A stretch of 64,000 nucleotides of DNA from Platycnemis pennipes (GCA_933228895.1 OW121854.1:91936609-92000608); one strand, 5' to 3'; positions 1-11,774 are shown, counted from the first letter of the stretch. Made by a program: numbers and translations. Notes: a model not told the origin generated them from the sequence alone.

Positions 1-588
1 CTATACGCCAAGATTAGTAGTTCACAACAGGATTGTGATCTGCGGGCGTGGCGCGTGATTCAGATTGAATTTATAAAGAGAATCGGCACACACAAATACG
101 TTCTCAACGTACAGAAATCGTGTTTTCCTCACGCAATATCGAGTATATTTCAATTTTTTGGGATTAAAAGGGCGGTTCACGTGCTCGTGTGATTCTTAAG
201 ACGGGAATATCTTTTTATCAACAAGATCTTTTCCATTCAGCCTTTCACACAAGTTTCTAAATGTTTCTTTGAATTTTTGATTAAACTGCATTGAGCGTAA
301 ATAATGTTAGTTTTTCCAAACTGACAAAAAAAATGCCTTTTAATCCTTCTACTATTAGGGATCCGAATGATTGTGAATATATTAAATACCTACATATCCA
401 CAAGTATATGCTACAACAGATAATCTAGGCAACCTTTTAGCTAATCCAAAAAAACAGCACATTTATGCATGCATACTTTGTTCTGTCATTTCTTTAAATT
501 GCCATAGTTCGACTAAAAATTAATCCTCTCTGGAGTTTTTCTATTTCAACCTTCATTCCTACGAATTCTATTTTTATTCATGAGAGGT
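1..588. other. AT-rich sequence without recognised genes
   Basis: I see no long open frame, RNA gene or repeat shared with the rest of the window here. The stretch is AT-rich and reads as ordinary intergenic or intronic DNA. Confidence 0.5.
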
Positions 589-662
589 AAAGCATATTTG
601 GTGAGTAAACATCCCCTGCCACACACCATTATGGTGGCTTGCAGGGCATTATGTATGTGTAG
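589..662 (+). repeat. CR1-like LINE 3' tail, short copy
   Basis: This copy holds the hairpin block CCCTGCC ... ATGGTGGC ... GCAGGG and a degenerate ATGTATGTGTAG end. The same block follows RT-coding sequence at 58510-59302, so I read it as a strongly 5'-truncated LINE insertion on the plus strand. Confidence 0.7.
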
Positions 663-683
663 AAAAGTAACATTTGTACTGAG

Positions 684-810
684 TTCCGCATTGTATTCAT
701 AGAAACCACTTCATAGGTATGCAGTATAAGTAAACATTAGTGCATATTTGTTGACAGCACTACCCCTGCCACACACCCTTGAAGCGGCTTGCAGGGTAGT
801 CAGTAGATAG
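684..810 (+). repeat. CR1-like LINE 3' tail, second short copy
   Basis: A tail copy lying about 100 bp after the first. It includes the upstream stretch related to TATTCATAGAAAC that is also seen at 3128 and 56030, then CCCTGCC...GGCTTGCAGGG. Two plus-strand copies so close together could be a tandem duplication or two insertions. Confidence 0.65.
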
Positions 811-1573
811 AAACGTAACACTGGAAGTCAACAAATACCTTGTTATTTTCTAGTCCAACAAGTCACAACCTCCCATTCAGATGATGAGAAATTTGGCCCT
901 TTTAGTTGGTTTTCCTCGAAGCACCAGATAGCATAGTTTGAAGCAAAGTCAAATCGGAATTGGAAATTTCCCGGATGAATGCATGGCAACAGGACGAACT
1001 ATTTTCCGTGCATTCATTTTCCACATAAATCAGACTGCGCAATGACATCCCTCGAGTAACACGGCCTCAAGAATCTGTGTGTGCGAGAATACCTACCATT
1101 GTTTCACGAGGAAATATCATGAATAACCATTCGGAATAGATTTGAATGCTGTTTAGTGATGAAATTCGGCCAGGACTATTGGGGCGTAGTTCTACAATAA
1201 CTTGGTTGCCTAAGGGCTGCCACTTTCATCCCGTATAGAAACCACACAGCTATTTCTCAACGTCTTACAAATGTTTTCCGAAGATAGGTCGTATATTTAA
1301 TTTGCTGATTACATATTCAATCTCCATCTTTGTGCCTTAATGACACTGAAAAAATAATGTAAATTTCTCCCTGAATAACTGACCGGATGGAAATTGAATT
1401 CATCGCCATCAAAGCGTATTAAAGAGATCATTTGATATCGCTTATGGAAATTTGACTCCGAGGTTAAATATGAAGGGGGTAAGCTCAAAGCTAAGCTTTT
1501 TATGCAAGGCCTGTATATTCATACATTGAAACTAAGGCTTTTACATAAGTACCCGGCCAACGAGTTTATATCC
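811..1573. other. unannotated AT-rich stretch
   Basis: No open frame, tRNA-like box or repeat relative was recognised. Nothing here supports a gene call. Confidence 0.45.
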
Positions 1574-1707
1574 GAGTCATAATTCAATGGTCGTAATCCT
1601 TCAATTTGTTTTCATAGTCTTGACTCATAATTGGGTACTCCCGTATCCAATTATGAGTCAAGACTATGAAAACAAATTGAAGGATTACGACCATTGAATT
1701 ATGACTC
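1574..1707. repeat. perfect palindrome, 61-bp arms with 12-bp loop
   Basis: Positions 1574-1634 and 1647-1707 are exact reverse complements over all 61 bases, separated by 12 bases. A transcript from either strand would form one uninterrupted hairpin. I see no TIR-type ends, target duplication or other copy in the window. The lack of any mismatch implies recent origin, ongoing conversion or selection. An assembly artefact (a fold-back read) is also possible. Confidence 0.9.
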
Positions 1708-1825
1708 CAAACCCTGAAGAGGATATTTTAATCCTAAAACAGGGCTCCCCAATAGTTAAATGATTATTGTTTGTTATTGTTATGTATATTCTATTCTTGT
1801 TATTGGGGATATTCTTGTTGTTGTT

Positions 1826-1900
1826 TATATCCGACACCGAGAGAATCGAAGATGCAAGTCTTCCGGATTTTCCTCCGCGTTGGTCCATGATTCCTGGGAA
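1826..1900 (-). repeat. inverted partial copy of PLE terminal repeat
   Basis: The sequence around 1845-1900 is nearly the reverse complement of 2265-2330, sharing the block with GCGTTGGTCCATGATTCC. Inverted partial terminal repeats flanking the body are typical of Penelope-like elements. Confidence 0.6.
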
Positions 1901-1984
1901 AACAGGAGCATCAGAGGACATCCAAGAACAGGCAGCTGAGACTCTCTGCCATCGCAGAGCACACAAGGACGTGCCCTACCAACA

Positions 1985-2231
1985 ATATTAAATTTGGAGA
2001 GACAAAGCTCATCACGCAATAAAAGCGATACTTCCCGCGAATAATAAGAGAAGCCATTGAAGTCAACAAAAACCATAACAATTTCAATAGGGAAGATAGT
2101 TACGGTCTCTCAAACGCGTGGAAGCGCGTTTTATGTGGGAGGACGAAAGGATCCCAACAGCCAATCAGAGAAGGCCTGACTCCAACGGATGTGTATATAA
2201 GACGGCCAGTTGACTGCATCGACACTTCGAT
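1985..2231 (+). pseudogene. Penelope-like element endonuclease C-terminus, degraded
   Basis: In one plus-strand frame, after an in-frame TAA near 2027, the translation runs open to 2231 and includes REAIEVNKNHNNFNRED followed by LSNAWK. This matches the end of the GIY-YIG endonuclease domain of Penelope-like elements, where a conserved Glu in REAIE and Asn in NNFN sit near the C-terminus. The N-terminal GIY and YIG motifs are not visible upstream, so this is a 5'-truncated remnant. It lies between an inverted partial terminal repeat (1826-1900) and a direct one (about 2225-2365). The family call rests on motif memory and agrees with a second, better copy at 49760. Confidence 0.6.
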
Positions 2232-2275
2232 CTGAAGAAGCCGACTGCAACGCCGCCGGCGAAACTATTGTCCCA
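2228..2275 (+). ncRNA. hammerhead-like motif in PLE terminus
   Basis: CTGAAGA is followed by a stem GCCG...CGGC, then GAAA, then ACTATTGTC, in which AC...GT can close a 2-bp stem III ending in C. This is the order of a type I hammerhead ribozyme core. One extra base sits between CTGAAGA and the stem, and stem I pairing is poor, so activity is doubtful. Confidence 0.5.
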
Positions 2276-2653
2276 GGAATCATGGACCAACGCGGAGGAA
2301 AACCCGGAAGACTTGCATCTTCACTACAATCAACCCGCGGAAGCCTACACAAGGACCGAGAGAATTATAGAGACCCCACACTATACAATGGTAAACAGAA
2401 CCACTTAGATAAGAAAAGAGAAATACGCTGTCATGCATATATAATCAAGTATTCGTAACTTCCTTAGGCAATACGTAACAATAACAAGGATTCTCACACA
2501 ATGATGCCTTCATAAAATACATTTTATCTCAACATGAAAATGAAATAACGCATATCATATCAATGCAGATTAATGTAGCAAACAGAGATGAAATTAAGAT
2601 GGTGGATTTTATAGGGTTTAATTAAGCATGCATGCATGAAATACATGAAAGCA

Positions 2654-2998
2654 TTGGGGACTGGGTTGGTGACTAGAGTACTGGCCTCCAATCCCGAGGG
2701 CCCGGGTTCGATTCCCGGCAGTGTCGGATTTTTCAGTGGTAAACCAGTCCCTACTTGAGTGCCTAGTGGAGAACATTTCAAGTTCAGTACTCCGTCCGTC
2801 GGATGGGAGGTTAAGCCGTGGTCCCCTTGGCGCTTTCGTTAATAGTTAGGTTAATTCCGACACCGAGTTTCTCTCCACCCTTCCTCCGTTCCCTAAAAAC
2901 TCCTACCATTTCCCAATTACCCACCCATTCTAAATATCGCAAATGACCTCAGCTGTCAGCCGCTTCCCCTGAATAACCATCAAATGAAATAAATTCAG
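2654..2998 (+). repeat. tRNA-derived SINE, near full length
   Basis: The head carries GGTTGGTGACTAGAGTACTGG and an exact pol III B-box-like GGGTTCGATTCCC. The body has TACTCCGTCCGTCGGATGGG and a 3' part ending near AATAACCATCAAATGAAATA. Related copies occur at 11775, 29878, 36432, 37290 (-), 38497, 41450 (-) and 43504 (-), so the family is well represented. Confidence 0.85.
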
Positions 2999-3127
2999 TC
3001 TGTCCCATTGATCGTGTGTCATTTTTAACTTCGAATTTTAAACACTTCTGTAGGTATAATGCATATTTGCCATACTTCTCAAATGATTATTTGCATTTTA
3101 GACGAGAAGCAGAATTTGCAATTTGTC

Positions 3128-3265
3128 TCCCGCATGATATTCATAGAAAACTCATTTTAGGTAGGTAGTATAAGGAAACTTTAGTGCATGTTTGGTGACA
3201 ATTCACCTCCTGCCACACACCATCAAGCTTTAAGAGTAGTATGTAGTAGCAGATATATGTAGTCA
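3128..3265 (+). repeat. CR1-like LINE 3' tail, degenerate
   Basis: Shares TTTAGTGCATGTTTGGTGAC, then CCTGCCACACACC, with other tail copies. The second half of the hairpin is lost and the end has decayed to repeats of GTAGTAG. Confidence 0.65.
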
Positions 3266-4431
3266 GTAGTAGTTGATATACGTAGGGAATGTTATGGAAG
3301 CTTACCGTCAAAACATGTGAGTCATGCGGAAAAATTATCAAGAACCAGAGTAAAGACACCAAAACTCGGCTCCAATGCTACGAACGTGATATCTACAAAA
3401 GAAGACTTCCCCGTCCGAAGGACGAATCGTCAAGGTCGACGGGCACCAGAGGCAAGCGAGTTTTTGCCAAGCGCTCGTGCGAGCTGCTGAACATCATCGC
3501 GTACCTATTCGCTGACTTCCCTTTTAAAAAAATACGTTTCCGCTTTCGTCTCGGCTGATATCCCACGACTCGCTTTCCTTTCGGCTCACAACTCAGCGCT
3601 TAAACCGTTCGCACAACGGTCACATCTGTCGTACCCAAGGCAATACTTTTTTTACCAAATAAAAAGCAGAAGAAAAACACAGAAATCTCACATAAGTTTT
3701 CCGGTTTTATCCGTACCAGGGTAACCGAGAATGACTAAAAGCCATTTAGCTAACCACTCGGGCAACACATGAATGAGTAAGACTTTGGTCTCGAGTAAAG
3801 TAAAATAAATGTGAAGCGAAGGCCTGACAGAATTATTTTGGTTTAGTCTTTCGAGTCGAGCCGGTATAGCATCAAGTAAGGCTGCGTGATGTCAAGCATA
3901 GTGTAAAGTGGCCTTTATTATATAGTGGAAAGAGAAAGGCATTTGTAGGGAATTCACCAGGCACGTATACTACTGAATGATTATTATCCAAAACCACAAT
4001 AAAAAAATATCGACTCTGTTTATTGGAGAACGAAGGGTAAAAAACCATATTATTGCGGTGATTGTGGTCATTTGTGCATTATATGGCTATAGTAACCAGG
4101 AAATTGACTGAACATCATAAAATTCCATTTCCACTGAAATATAAACAGAAAAGGGTACAGAATGACGTGGGTGAGCGACATTGTAGCTTCCACTGCTCAC
4201 ATGGGACGGAATAAAATCAACGCATTGCGCTTGTCCGGAACAAACTGGAGTTCAGCAGTTTTGAAGGTGAGACAAGAAACTTTCAACTGCTAGGAAATAT
4301 CAAAAGACAGCATGGAGTTCATATCTTTGGCACGATTCGAAACGGCTATTTTTTTGGTCGGTCCATGCTCTCATCTGGCTACATCAAGGCCGCTTCAAGG
4401 CCAAGCGGATCAGGAGACTACTGCTGTGTCT
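3266..4431. other. unique-looking sequence, no supported gene
   Basis: A plus-strand open frame of 89 codons lies at 3289-3558, rich in Lys and Arg, without a recognised domain or splice context. I do not call it a gene. The rest shows no repeat relatives. Confidence 0.4.
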
Positions 4432-5061
4432 ATCACAGCTAGAGATGGGCAACTTGGAAAATTACCGCGGTAATTTTCATAAAATATCACAGCTAGAGAT
4501 GGGCAACTTGGTAAATTACCGCGGTAATTTTCATAAATTACCGTGGTATTTTTCGTAAATTACCAACACCCCTGAAAATTACCGTAATAAACGGTAATTT
4601 TTAGAAAAGTTCTATTTCAGAAAATTTCTTCCTCACAAAGAAACCATTGCATGGGTGATATTATAAATTAAGAAGCTAAAACGATTTTGTTTACTTTGTG
4701 TCCATGATTAATTCCAACAAATTCAGAGTAAGATAGCAAATGCACATTGCGCAGGGGTATTTCTTTGGAACGAAAATTTCTCATAGTGTGACAAAAGAGA
4801 GGCAAATTGCATGTTGCTGCCAACTTCGTTTTATTTTTTTTAATGAGTTATAATAGATAATGGTCGTGATATGTTTGAAATAAGCGTCGGCATTTATATC
4901 TCAATGCTATTTGATTTCATTTGGAGTCCTCTGGTAAGGAATTGCAGCTCCAAACTTATAATTACCGGAAAATTACGGTAATTTTCGAAAATTACCGTAA
5001 TTTACCACGGTAATTTACCTCAATTGAAAATTACGGATATTTACCCATCTCTAATCACAGC
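4432..5061. mobile_element. hAT-like MITE with 8-bp target duplication (three copies)
   Basis: The element starts TAGAGATGGGCAA and ends TTTACCCATCTCTA, an inverted terminal pair of a type common in hAT elements. ATCACAGC flanks it at 4432-4439 and 5054-5061 and occurs a third time at 4486-4493, because the first 54 bp plus target copy are duplicated in tandem. Both ends carry many copies of ATTACCG and palindromic ACCGCGGT, which look like subterminal binding repeats. There is no transposase frame inside, so it is non-autonomous. Confidence 0.85.
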
Positions 5062-6545
5062 GCGTCACGTAGCTCCATTGTGAAGATGTTCATAACCATT
5101 TACACCTTTGTTTCCAAGGAAAACTAAGCTAAAACAATGGATGGACACAAGTCGTACTAACACGGGTGCAACGGGTTAAGTTATGATTTCGATAGCTCCT
5201 GCTAGCGTTTTACCCAAAATGTATGTAAACCATGAAGCGTGAAGAGTTTCCGCAGCGCCTTTTCCATGACATTGGAATAATAATGTACTTCAGAAGCTAG
5301 GATTCATTAAAATAATACGAGGGAAATGTCCCGAAGAGACAAAAAAGCGTAGCAATAGTAGACGCTGATTTTCGGGGAGGTCCCCCGCGTCTGTTCATCA
5401 GCAAGCCTACATCAGAAGCGTAGTAATATTTTTTCTGATAACGTTATAAGCGTTTTAAAAACAACATAATGATATGGTATATTAGATCATACAATTAAAA
5501 TTTGATATATACCAAGATGGAGAAGTTAACAAGTCCATTTATCGGCAAGTGAGAAACAATAAATTTGATTGAATTCGTAGGAGTAATAATTAGGAGAGAT
5601 ATTACGTTATTTTGCGGTATAATAGACTCTGAGTTGTAAATGTAGGTAAAACTCCTCATTGTATCAAGCATGGTTATATCTAGTTGGATTAGTGTGCGCG
5701 ATGCTCCATTATGAAATGATCTCTCTTTAGTATCGTACTGAATTTACGTACACACATTCTCGACATATATTGCTCGAACTGAAACTACGGAATTTGGATT
5801 TACTATCAAGAGTGTACAGTTTCAATCGTGTGCATGCATGAATTACCGTCACGATTAGTTATTAGAGATTACGAACATGACTCTAGCACGCGCTATATAA
5901 GTAGGTAATTGGTTTCCGGTTCGATATAGGTAATTGTGTAGACAACTTCTAGATTGGACCCTGTGAAGCCTACGTGTCATTGAGAATGTTGTCACACAAC
6001 TATCAGCTGCGGGCACCGTTTCAATTCACGCATAACGTAGTATCACCAACACTCTTTGCTCAGAATTTCATGAAGAACACTTGTGTTGGTGCACGAGCAT
6101 GGATTTACATAAGCGAGACTTTACCATCAATGATTTCATGAGCATCTTTGCCAGTCCGTGGAGGATGTTTTCAGCAAAACCGAATCTGAGTGCTTGAAGT
6201 GAAGTATTCTTCGATGGATACAATAGATACAGAAATATTGGAATTGAAAAGACCATATTCTGGGAATTATAGCACCCGCCAATGATGCAGTATAAGGCCT
6301 TGAGTCTATCCTGCTGTGAATATGAATGTTCAATGACATCACTGCATTCCTTCTCATGTTATTACAAAGTGGTAACAATTATCAGATCGCTAAGACATAT
6401 TAAACCTCTAACGATACTTATAGTTAGGCCATTCCTTATATTATGAACACTAGAATGGAATTTTTAACCTTTTTTAATGTTTGCTGAAAACTTTGAAAAA
6501 AAAAGACGTGACAAACTGATTGATATTACCCCTACACATGATGAC
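5062..6545. other. AT-rich stretch without recognised features
   Basis: Only short open frames (under 80 codons, around 6068-6378) occur, with no domain or repeat relatives that I can recognise. Confidence 0.45.
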
Positions 6546-6610
6546 CAGTAGAAGACAGTCGTCGAGGGAAAATTGAACGAAAGGAAAGAAAAGGCTTAGC
6601 ATGGGGAAGT
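6546..6610 (+). repeat. RTE-like LINE fragment, small
   Basis: GAAGACAGTCGTCGAGGG followed by a decayed AAGTGAACGGGAAG-like block matches the 3' coding part of the RTE-like family (compare 15775-15815). Confidence 0.5.
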
Positions 6611-7031
6611 AGTGAATGATTTAAAAGGGGTTAAATAGGGCAGTATGAAATGGAAAACTGATAGAAGATACAGTTGGTGAGCTGCTTGAAACCAGACTTA
6701 GGATTGATGGTCAATAATGACGATAAACATGATTGTTAAATGTGGTTTACGATAAATTCCCTGAATGGCATGTGGAACGGTAATTAAAGATAAACTGAGG
6801 AATTAAAGGCAAATTAAAAGAAATAAAAGCGACAAAAAATAATAAGTCACCCTTCATCTCAATGACATACCTATTCAACGGTGAAAATAAAAAAAAATAC
6901 CAAAACACTTTTTAGAGATTTTTCAAAACAGGTTGGCGTTTACAGATCAAGGACACTGGATGCCTCACAGAGGGTGAAACAGAGCATGATCAGCCGACGA
7001 GAAACATGAATGAAAGAACTTTGTTAGAATA

Positions 7032-7085
7032 TCCGCATCTACGAGTAACCTGAAAGTTACCACAATAGTGTGTGGCAAGAGGTGA
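7032..7085 (-). repeat. CR1-like LINE 3' tail, minus copy
   Basis: Reverse-complement tail: a CATCTACGAGTAACC-like start, then ACCACAATAGTGTGTGGCAA. Degenerate but in the expected order. Confidence 0.5.
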
Positions 7086-7421
7086 AGCAAAAGAAAATAT
7101 GAAATAGGTTCACGAGGTAAAAAAATGCAACCTCAAAATAAGGAAAACGTCCTAATTTGGTATGATTGAGGAAAATAATACAACGTAACTAGATACGAAA
7201 AATTAACATAATTCCAATATATTTGTAGAAATTTTTTTTTATTCACTAATATATGTATCACATTAGGTGTGACATAACAAAATTGATGGCCGCGAAAAGT
7301 GTGCACTGCCATGATAACGCAAAGGTCACGGCATCGAATCTGGCCTCGGGCAATGGTGTTCCGTTCGCTTTAGTCGCAATAGTGCATTGAACGGGGCGAT
7401 ATAAGCTGCTGAATGGCCTAA

Positions 7422-7837
7422 AGGCCTGGTTACACGATGCATTTACCCGCGCAAGTACGTTGCTGGACAGATGCGTGAATAGATGTCTGGACAGATGCGC
7501 GTTCTCGCACTTGAGGAGTGTTTACACGATGCTTGTGTTCACGCAATTGTTCGACCATTTTCTTGATACGCATTACGCGATTTCTTTTGTTTTACTAGTA
7601 CCAAGCGCCACTTCTACGAAACAGACGACATCATACGTGAACTTCAGTTATTGTTATTGACTTTGTTGTTGACGACTACAAATTGCTCGCACCAATTCAC
7701 CAAAATGGAACAGGGGCTATTTTCTGTGCACGCATTCACGCATTTGCGCAATTTTGAGTGTTTACACGGTGCAGTTTTAATGGTGAATGTGTTCACGCAT
7801 CTACCCGCGCGTGTAAATGCATCGTGTAACCAGGCCT
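7422..7837. mobile_element. Harbinger-like MITE, 31-bp TIRs, TAA target duplication
   Basis: The first and last 31 bases are inverted repeats with one mismatch, starting AGGCCTGGTTACACGATGC. TAA flanks both sides (7419-7421 and 7838-7840), fitting the 3-bp TWA duplication of PIF/Harbinger elements. Internal copies of GTTTACACGATGC/GGTGC and TTCACGCA are subterminal repeats. No transposase is present. The superfamily is inferred from the duplication and TIR style. Confidence 0.8.
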
Positions 7838-8044
7838 TAAGAAGAGAATTTCTCTGATACCAAGTGCTTAGGGGAACCCTAGAGCCCCTAGAGTAGTAAA
7901 TAGAACAAGACCGTCCGGAAAATGAGGAATGGGGAGGTCGAGAATGGACTTTGGTTGTTGTTAAAGAAGAATATGGTATATAACATGTGAAGAAAGAAAA
8001 ATAGTTCAGGGAAGGAGAAACTTTCAAAAATCTGTTGTTGTTAG

Positions 8045-8215
8045 TATGAGATTAAACATCCCATCAAACGGATGGAGTACTGAACTTTACTGAAGTAGCA
8101 CTCTCTACCAATCACTCATGCTGTGACCGGTATTCCAATGGACCTTTTGATACTGTCGAGACTCAAACCCGGGCTCTCGGTATGTTAAGAGTCCTCTGAT
8201 TAAAACTCTCGCGGG
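8045..8215 (-). repeat. tRNA-derived SINE, degenerate minus copy
   Basis: Contains the reverse complement of the SINE landmark CAGTACTCCATCCG and a decayed GAGACTCAAACCCGGGC B box. Same family as 2654-2998. Confidence 0.65.
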
Positions 8216-8228
8216 TCATTATAGATGC

Positions 8229-8359
8229 ATGTTTGTTTTTCGGGTGTACCCCGCGTTCTATACCAGGTGTGATACCTGACGTTTCCCTTTGATAAAGTGA
8301 CCAACAACGGCCACGAAACGTCAGGTATCACACCTGGTATACACCCGAAAAACAAACAT
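8229..8359. repeat. inverted pair of PLE-like termini
   Basis: Left arm 8229-8285 and right arm 8315-8359 are reverse complements except for an extra 10-12 bases in the left arm. Between them and into the right arm lies TTGATAA, a GTGACC...GGCCAC stem, GAAA and the palindrome ACGT followed by C, a hammerhead-like order as in other PLE ends of the window. No endonuclease sequence is nearby. Confidence 0.6.
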
Positions 8360-9235
8360 ACATCAAGAGTACTCCGACCCCAACTCTTAGCCGATCCCCA
8401 ATTATTAGTCTCCGTTACTCGAAGCTATATCCTATTATAAAAATTTAAATTTTCGAGGTGGGAACGGAGGTCGAATTATGCACGATGTCTATTTATAACC
8501 AAAATTTAATTAGTAAAATAAACTTTCCGACTAATAGTTTGGAATTTCCGCAAAATTATGTTAGAAATAAGGCAAGGGAAAATTGTTTATTATCGTCATG
8601 CCTTCATCATAATTAACTAATGAGGAGATTACAAAATTGGTGCTGTTATTTTGGTTCTCTGAACGTTTCCTTCGCCAAGACGCGAAGTGTGCACGTTAAA
8701 TACACATCAGAATGCATGATCAGCGTTCTTCGCGGTCACTATTGCCGCCTGCCATTCTTCACATTCCGACGGCGACAATACTACGGCGACGGCGATAAGT
8801 CCAAAACCCTTTGACCTGTCTCTCCTTCCGAGACGATTGGCGAAAACAATAACAACTCGGGCTGCTCGCGGGATCATGACTGGTTCACGTTCGTCCGACG
8901 CTCCTATCGATGAGCCGAGAGAGCGAGGAGGATTGACGACCTTCTTTTGTTTGGGACCGCAATCATGGAAGCGGCTCATCAAATGAGTCGTACCCAGAAC
9001 AATGAATTGACGCGGCCGGACCTCTTGAGTCGCGGGTCAAATTCGCATGCGCAGCTGAGAAATGAACACTCGTGGAGAAGGTTATGGGGTTTATCCATTA
9101 ACATCAGCGTTGTACCGTGCAAGGCACCACGACGGTATGTGACAGGGAATGACTCCACACCCTGCATGCATTGTTGACCAGTAAAAAATCATATGATTTT
9201 GACTTCATTACCGTAGTAATAGTATAATTCCACTA
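8360..9235. other. moderately GC-rich stretch, no supported gene
   Basis: Overlapping open frames of 60-91 codons exist on both strands around 8620-9177, none with a domain I recognise. I see no repeat relatives. Confidence 0.4.
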
Positions 9236-9858
9236 AGCCAAAACCAACGATAAACTAGGGAAGCAAAAACTGGAAGAGGTGAAAGAGTTCTGTTACCTGG
9301 ATGCCGAGTAACCAACGATGCTCGAAGCAAGAAATAAATTGTGAGTAAGATAGCTCAGGCAAAGAGGGCATTCTATCAAAAGAAGAATCTACTTAAATCT
9401 GGAAATACAAGCGTAGAAGTAAGGAAACAATTCATCAGGACGTACATCTGGAACATGTTTCTCTACGGCATTGAGGTATGGACAATGATAGCAGCCGAGA
9501 AGAAAAGATTGGAAGCATTTGAAATGTGCTACTACACAATAATTATGAAAATAAAATGGATCGACCGAGTGACAATAGAAGAAGAGCGGAAGAAAAGAGA
9601 AGTCTGCTGAAAACTCTATGAAGACGGGATAACTTAATCGGCCACATCTTAAGACACGACGTCCTGATGAAGACAATCGTCGAGGGAAAAGTGAACGGGA
9701 AGAACGGCAAAAGAAGACCTCGTATGACATGTATGGAATAGATCGTGAAGGATGTGAAAGAGGGGAATTACGTTAATATGAAGAGGTTGGCCGATAGAAG
9801 AATCGAGTGTTGGAATGCGTCAAACCAATCCTAGGATTGTTGACTGATGATGATGACC
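9236..9858 (+). pseudogene. RTE-like LINE, 5'-truncated and frameshifted
   Basis: The translation matches residues of about 108 onward of the better copy at 15014: AQAKRAFYQKKNLL, then YGIEVWTM and KIKWIDRVT. The frame is open at 9341-9610, shifts in the NEEVLRR region, and continues in other frames to the ANQS-like end. The 3' end is the family's usual CCAATCCTAGGATTGTTGAC followed by TGATGATGATGA. Only the C-terminal domain is present; the RT catalytic part is missing. Confidence 0.8.
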
Positions 9859-11770
9859 TATGTATTGACCTTCAGGAGGTACTTCATCAGTATCGTTTCT
9901 ATATTATTTTTTTATTATTATTATTCAGCATTAGCCTTTAAATAACAAACATTAGCCTTTACATACATTAGCCTTTTTTAACTTTTTGCTCATCCGTTAT
10001 GACCGCTACGTCATCAACGTACCACAACAGTTAATTTTCCCCCGTGGATATTCACCCTCTTTGGTCCCTTTTTGCCCCCTCGTTATTTTGCATATTGAGG
10101 CCTTATGTGAAAATGTCATTGAAGCTGAAGTTACTTCACTTCATGAAACTCAAAATCCTTTACCACATCTTTGTCCTGTCAATCCACTTCCACCCGACAC
10201 TTGGAGAAGTGGCAACTGACCACGAAAATATAATCCAACACGTTTCCAGCAAAACCACTAAGGATTGCCAAGGTCTAATCGGAGTTTGACAAAAAAAGAG
10301 GGCTTAGGGAGCTTATATAATGCTCGTGGATCACTTTTTTTTCCATGTAGCCACGGCTGTGGTGGATGAAAGGCGGGTTGTATCAATCTCCCACAGAGTG
10401 CGTGTGCCTAGGTCACAAGTGACATTTTGCTGTCTCACCGAGGGTATTTTCACGGCAAGTTGATATTCACCACGCTTTTAGAGACTGGATCGTGATACCA
10501 AAAGCGACAAATGCAATTCGTGTTTTCGATAATTATTGGAAAAAATCCCGTCTCTTTTTATGCCAACACGAATCCACCAAGCCGCAAGAGTATATCCGCG
10601 GTTTAGACTTTTGTTCCATTATGATATAAACATGTTTTCTACCCGCGATAGGTAAGGTAAATTCTTTAAAAAAATAAAAGACCCGTATTGATTCCAATTA
10701 CAACAAAACGAAGGGACCAGGCAATCTTGTTGTATGTAACTAATATGTTACTGAGGTTTTTGGGGGTAAAGAGGGTTAGTCCGAGAAATATTGTGCTGCG
10801 TTAGGATCCAGGGTAAAAATTAACTCTTTAAGTAATTTAGAGTAAAATATTACAAAACTTTGATGGATATTAAATATAGCTTTTTTATCATAATTTCGCG
10901 TAGAGTCATCTTTTCCATATCAATTGATATTCCCAGTTAGGTAACGCTTCATCTAATATTTTTTAGGTTAGGAAACCATTGCGGATACGCACATTTGTCG
11001 TTGAGTACATTGCTACTAAGTGCCTGACTGTAGTACTTTATGTAACTACAGGTGACTACAAAACTTCCTCATTAATATAAATTCCACTGACCGAAAGTTA
11101 ACGCTATCTAGGCATTATAAAACCAGTCCTGTATTCCTGAACTCATTCTGTCTCACCAATGTCCAGTGGAAAATTATTTATTGGAAGTATGAACGTTCTT
11201 TATGCTGTAAATCAGGCTCTTTCTAGTCCTTTCACCGCCGCGCTGAATGGCGTTTCATGTTTCGCACGACGCCGCCGCCATTAGACACCAACGGATAGCG
11301 CCGTTCGCGATAACCGAGGCGCCACTACGCTCGGATAGCAAAAGTGGATCCTGAAATCTCTCAGTGAAGCTCTCCTCTCGACAATCTATCAACCACCCGG
11401 AGAAATATCTCGAGAGCGAAGCAATAAAGGCCATATTTCACCATGAACTTGCAGTACACTCCGTAAAACGCAAAACGCCGAGTTGAATTGGAGGGGCGCA
11501 TTGGAGATGGAACCTTACGGATTGGCGCAAGCGGATGGTAAATTTTCCAATTTCCTCTGATTGAGAGATTAGGATTGGATCTATCAGCCTATCAAGGACA
11601 GGATAAAGGATCTCTCTTTTGGGTGAACAGAAGTTTACCGAACTACCTACGTCAAAAAAACGACGCGGAAATTATTAACCTGAATCTGGAGATGCTGTGA
11701 AATAAAAAATGCGCATCTCGGCTATCCCGATAACTGTGAGATCTAATGGGCTGATATAGCCAATCCTAAG
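9859..11770. other. no recognised genes; short tandem motif at 9925-9985
   Basis: Near 9925-9985 the motif CATTAGCCTTT occurs three times. The patch around 11230-11420 is richer in GC and CpG than its surroundings. No coding, RNA or repeat call is supported for the rest. Confidence 0.4.
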
Positions 11771-11774
11771 TTCT

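Noticed and set aside
589..810. Regularly spaced similar blocks as a CRISPR array
   Set aside because: Only two copies, unlike each other, matching a LINE tail; the genome is eukaryotic.
2654..2730. Possible tRNA gene at the SINE head
   Set aside because: B box is good, but no cloverleaf with acceptor stem forms, and the sequence is the head of a dispersed repeat.
7280..7370. Possible SINE with CGGCATCGAATCTGG
   Set aside because: Resembles a B box, but no other family landmark is present.
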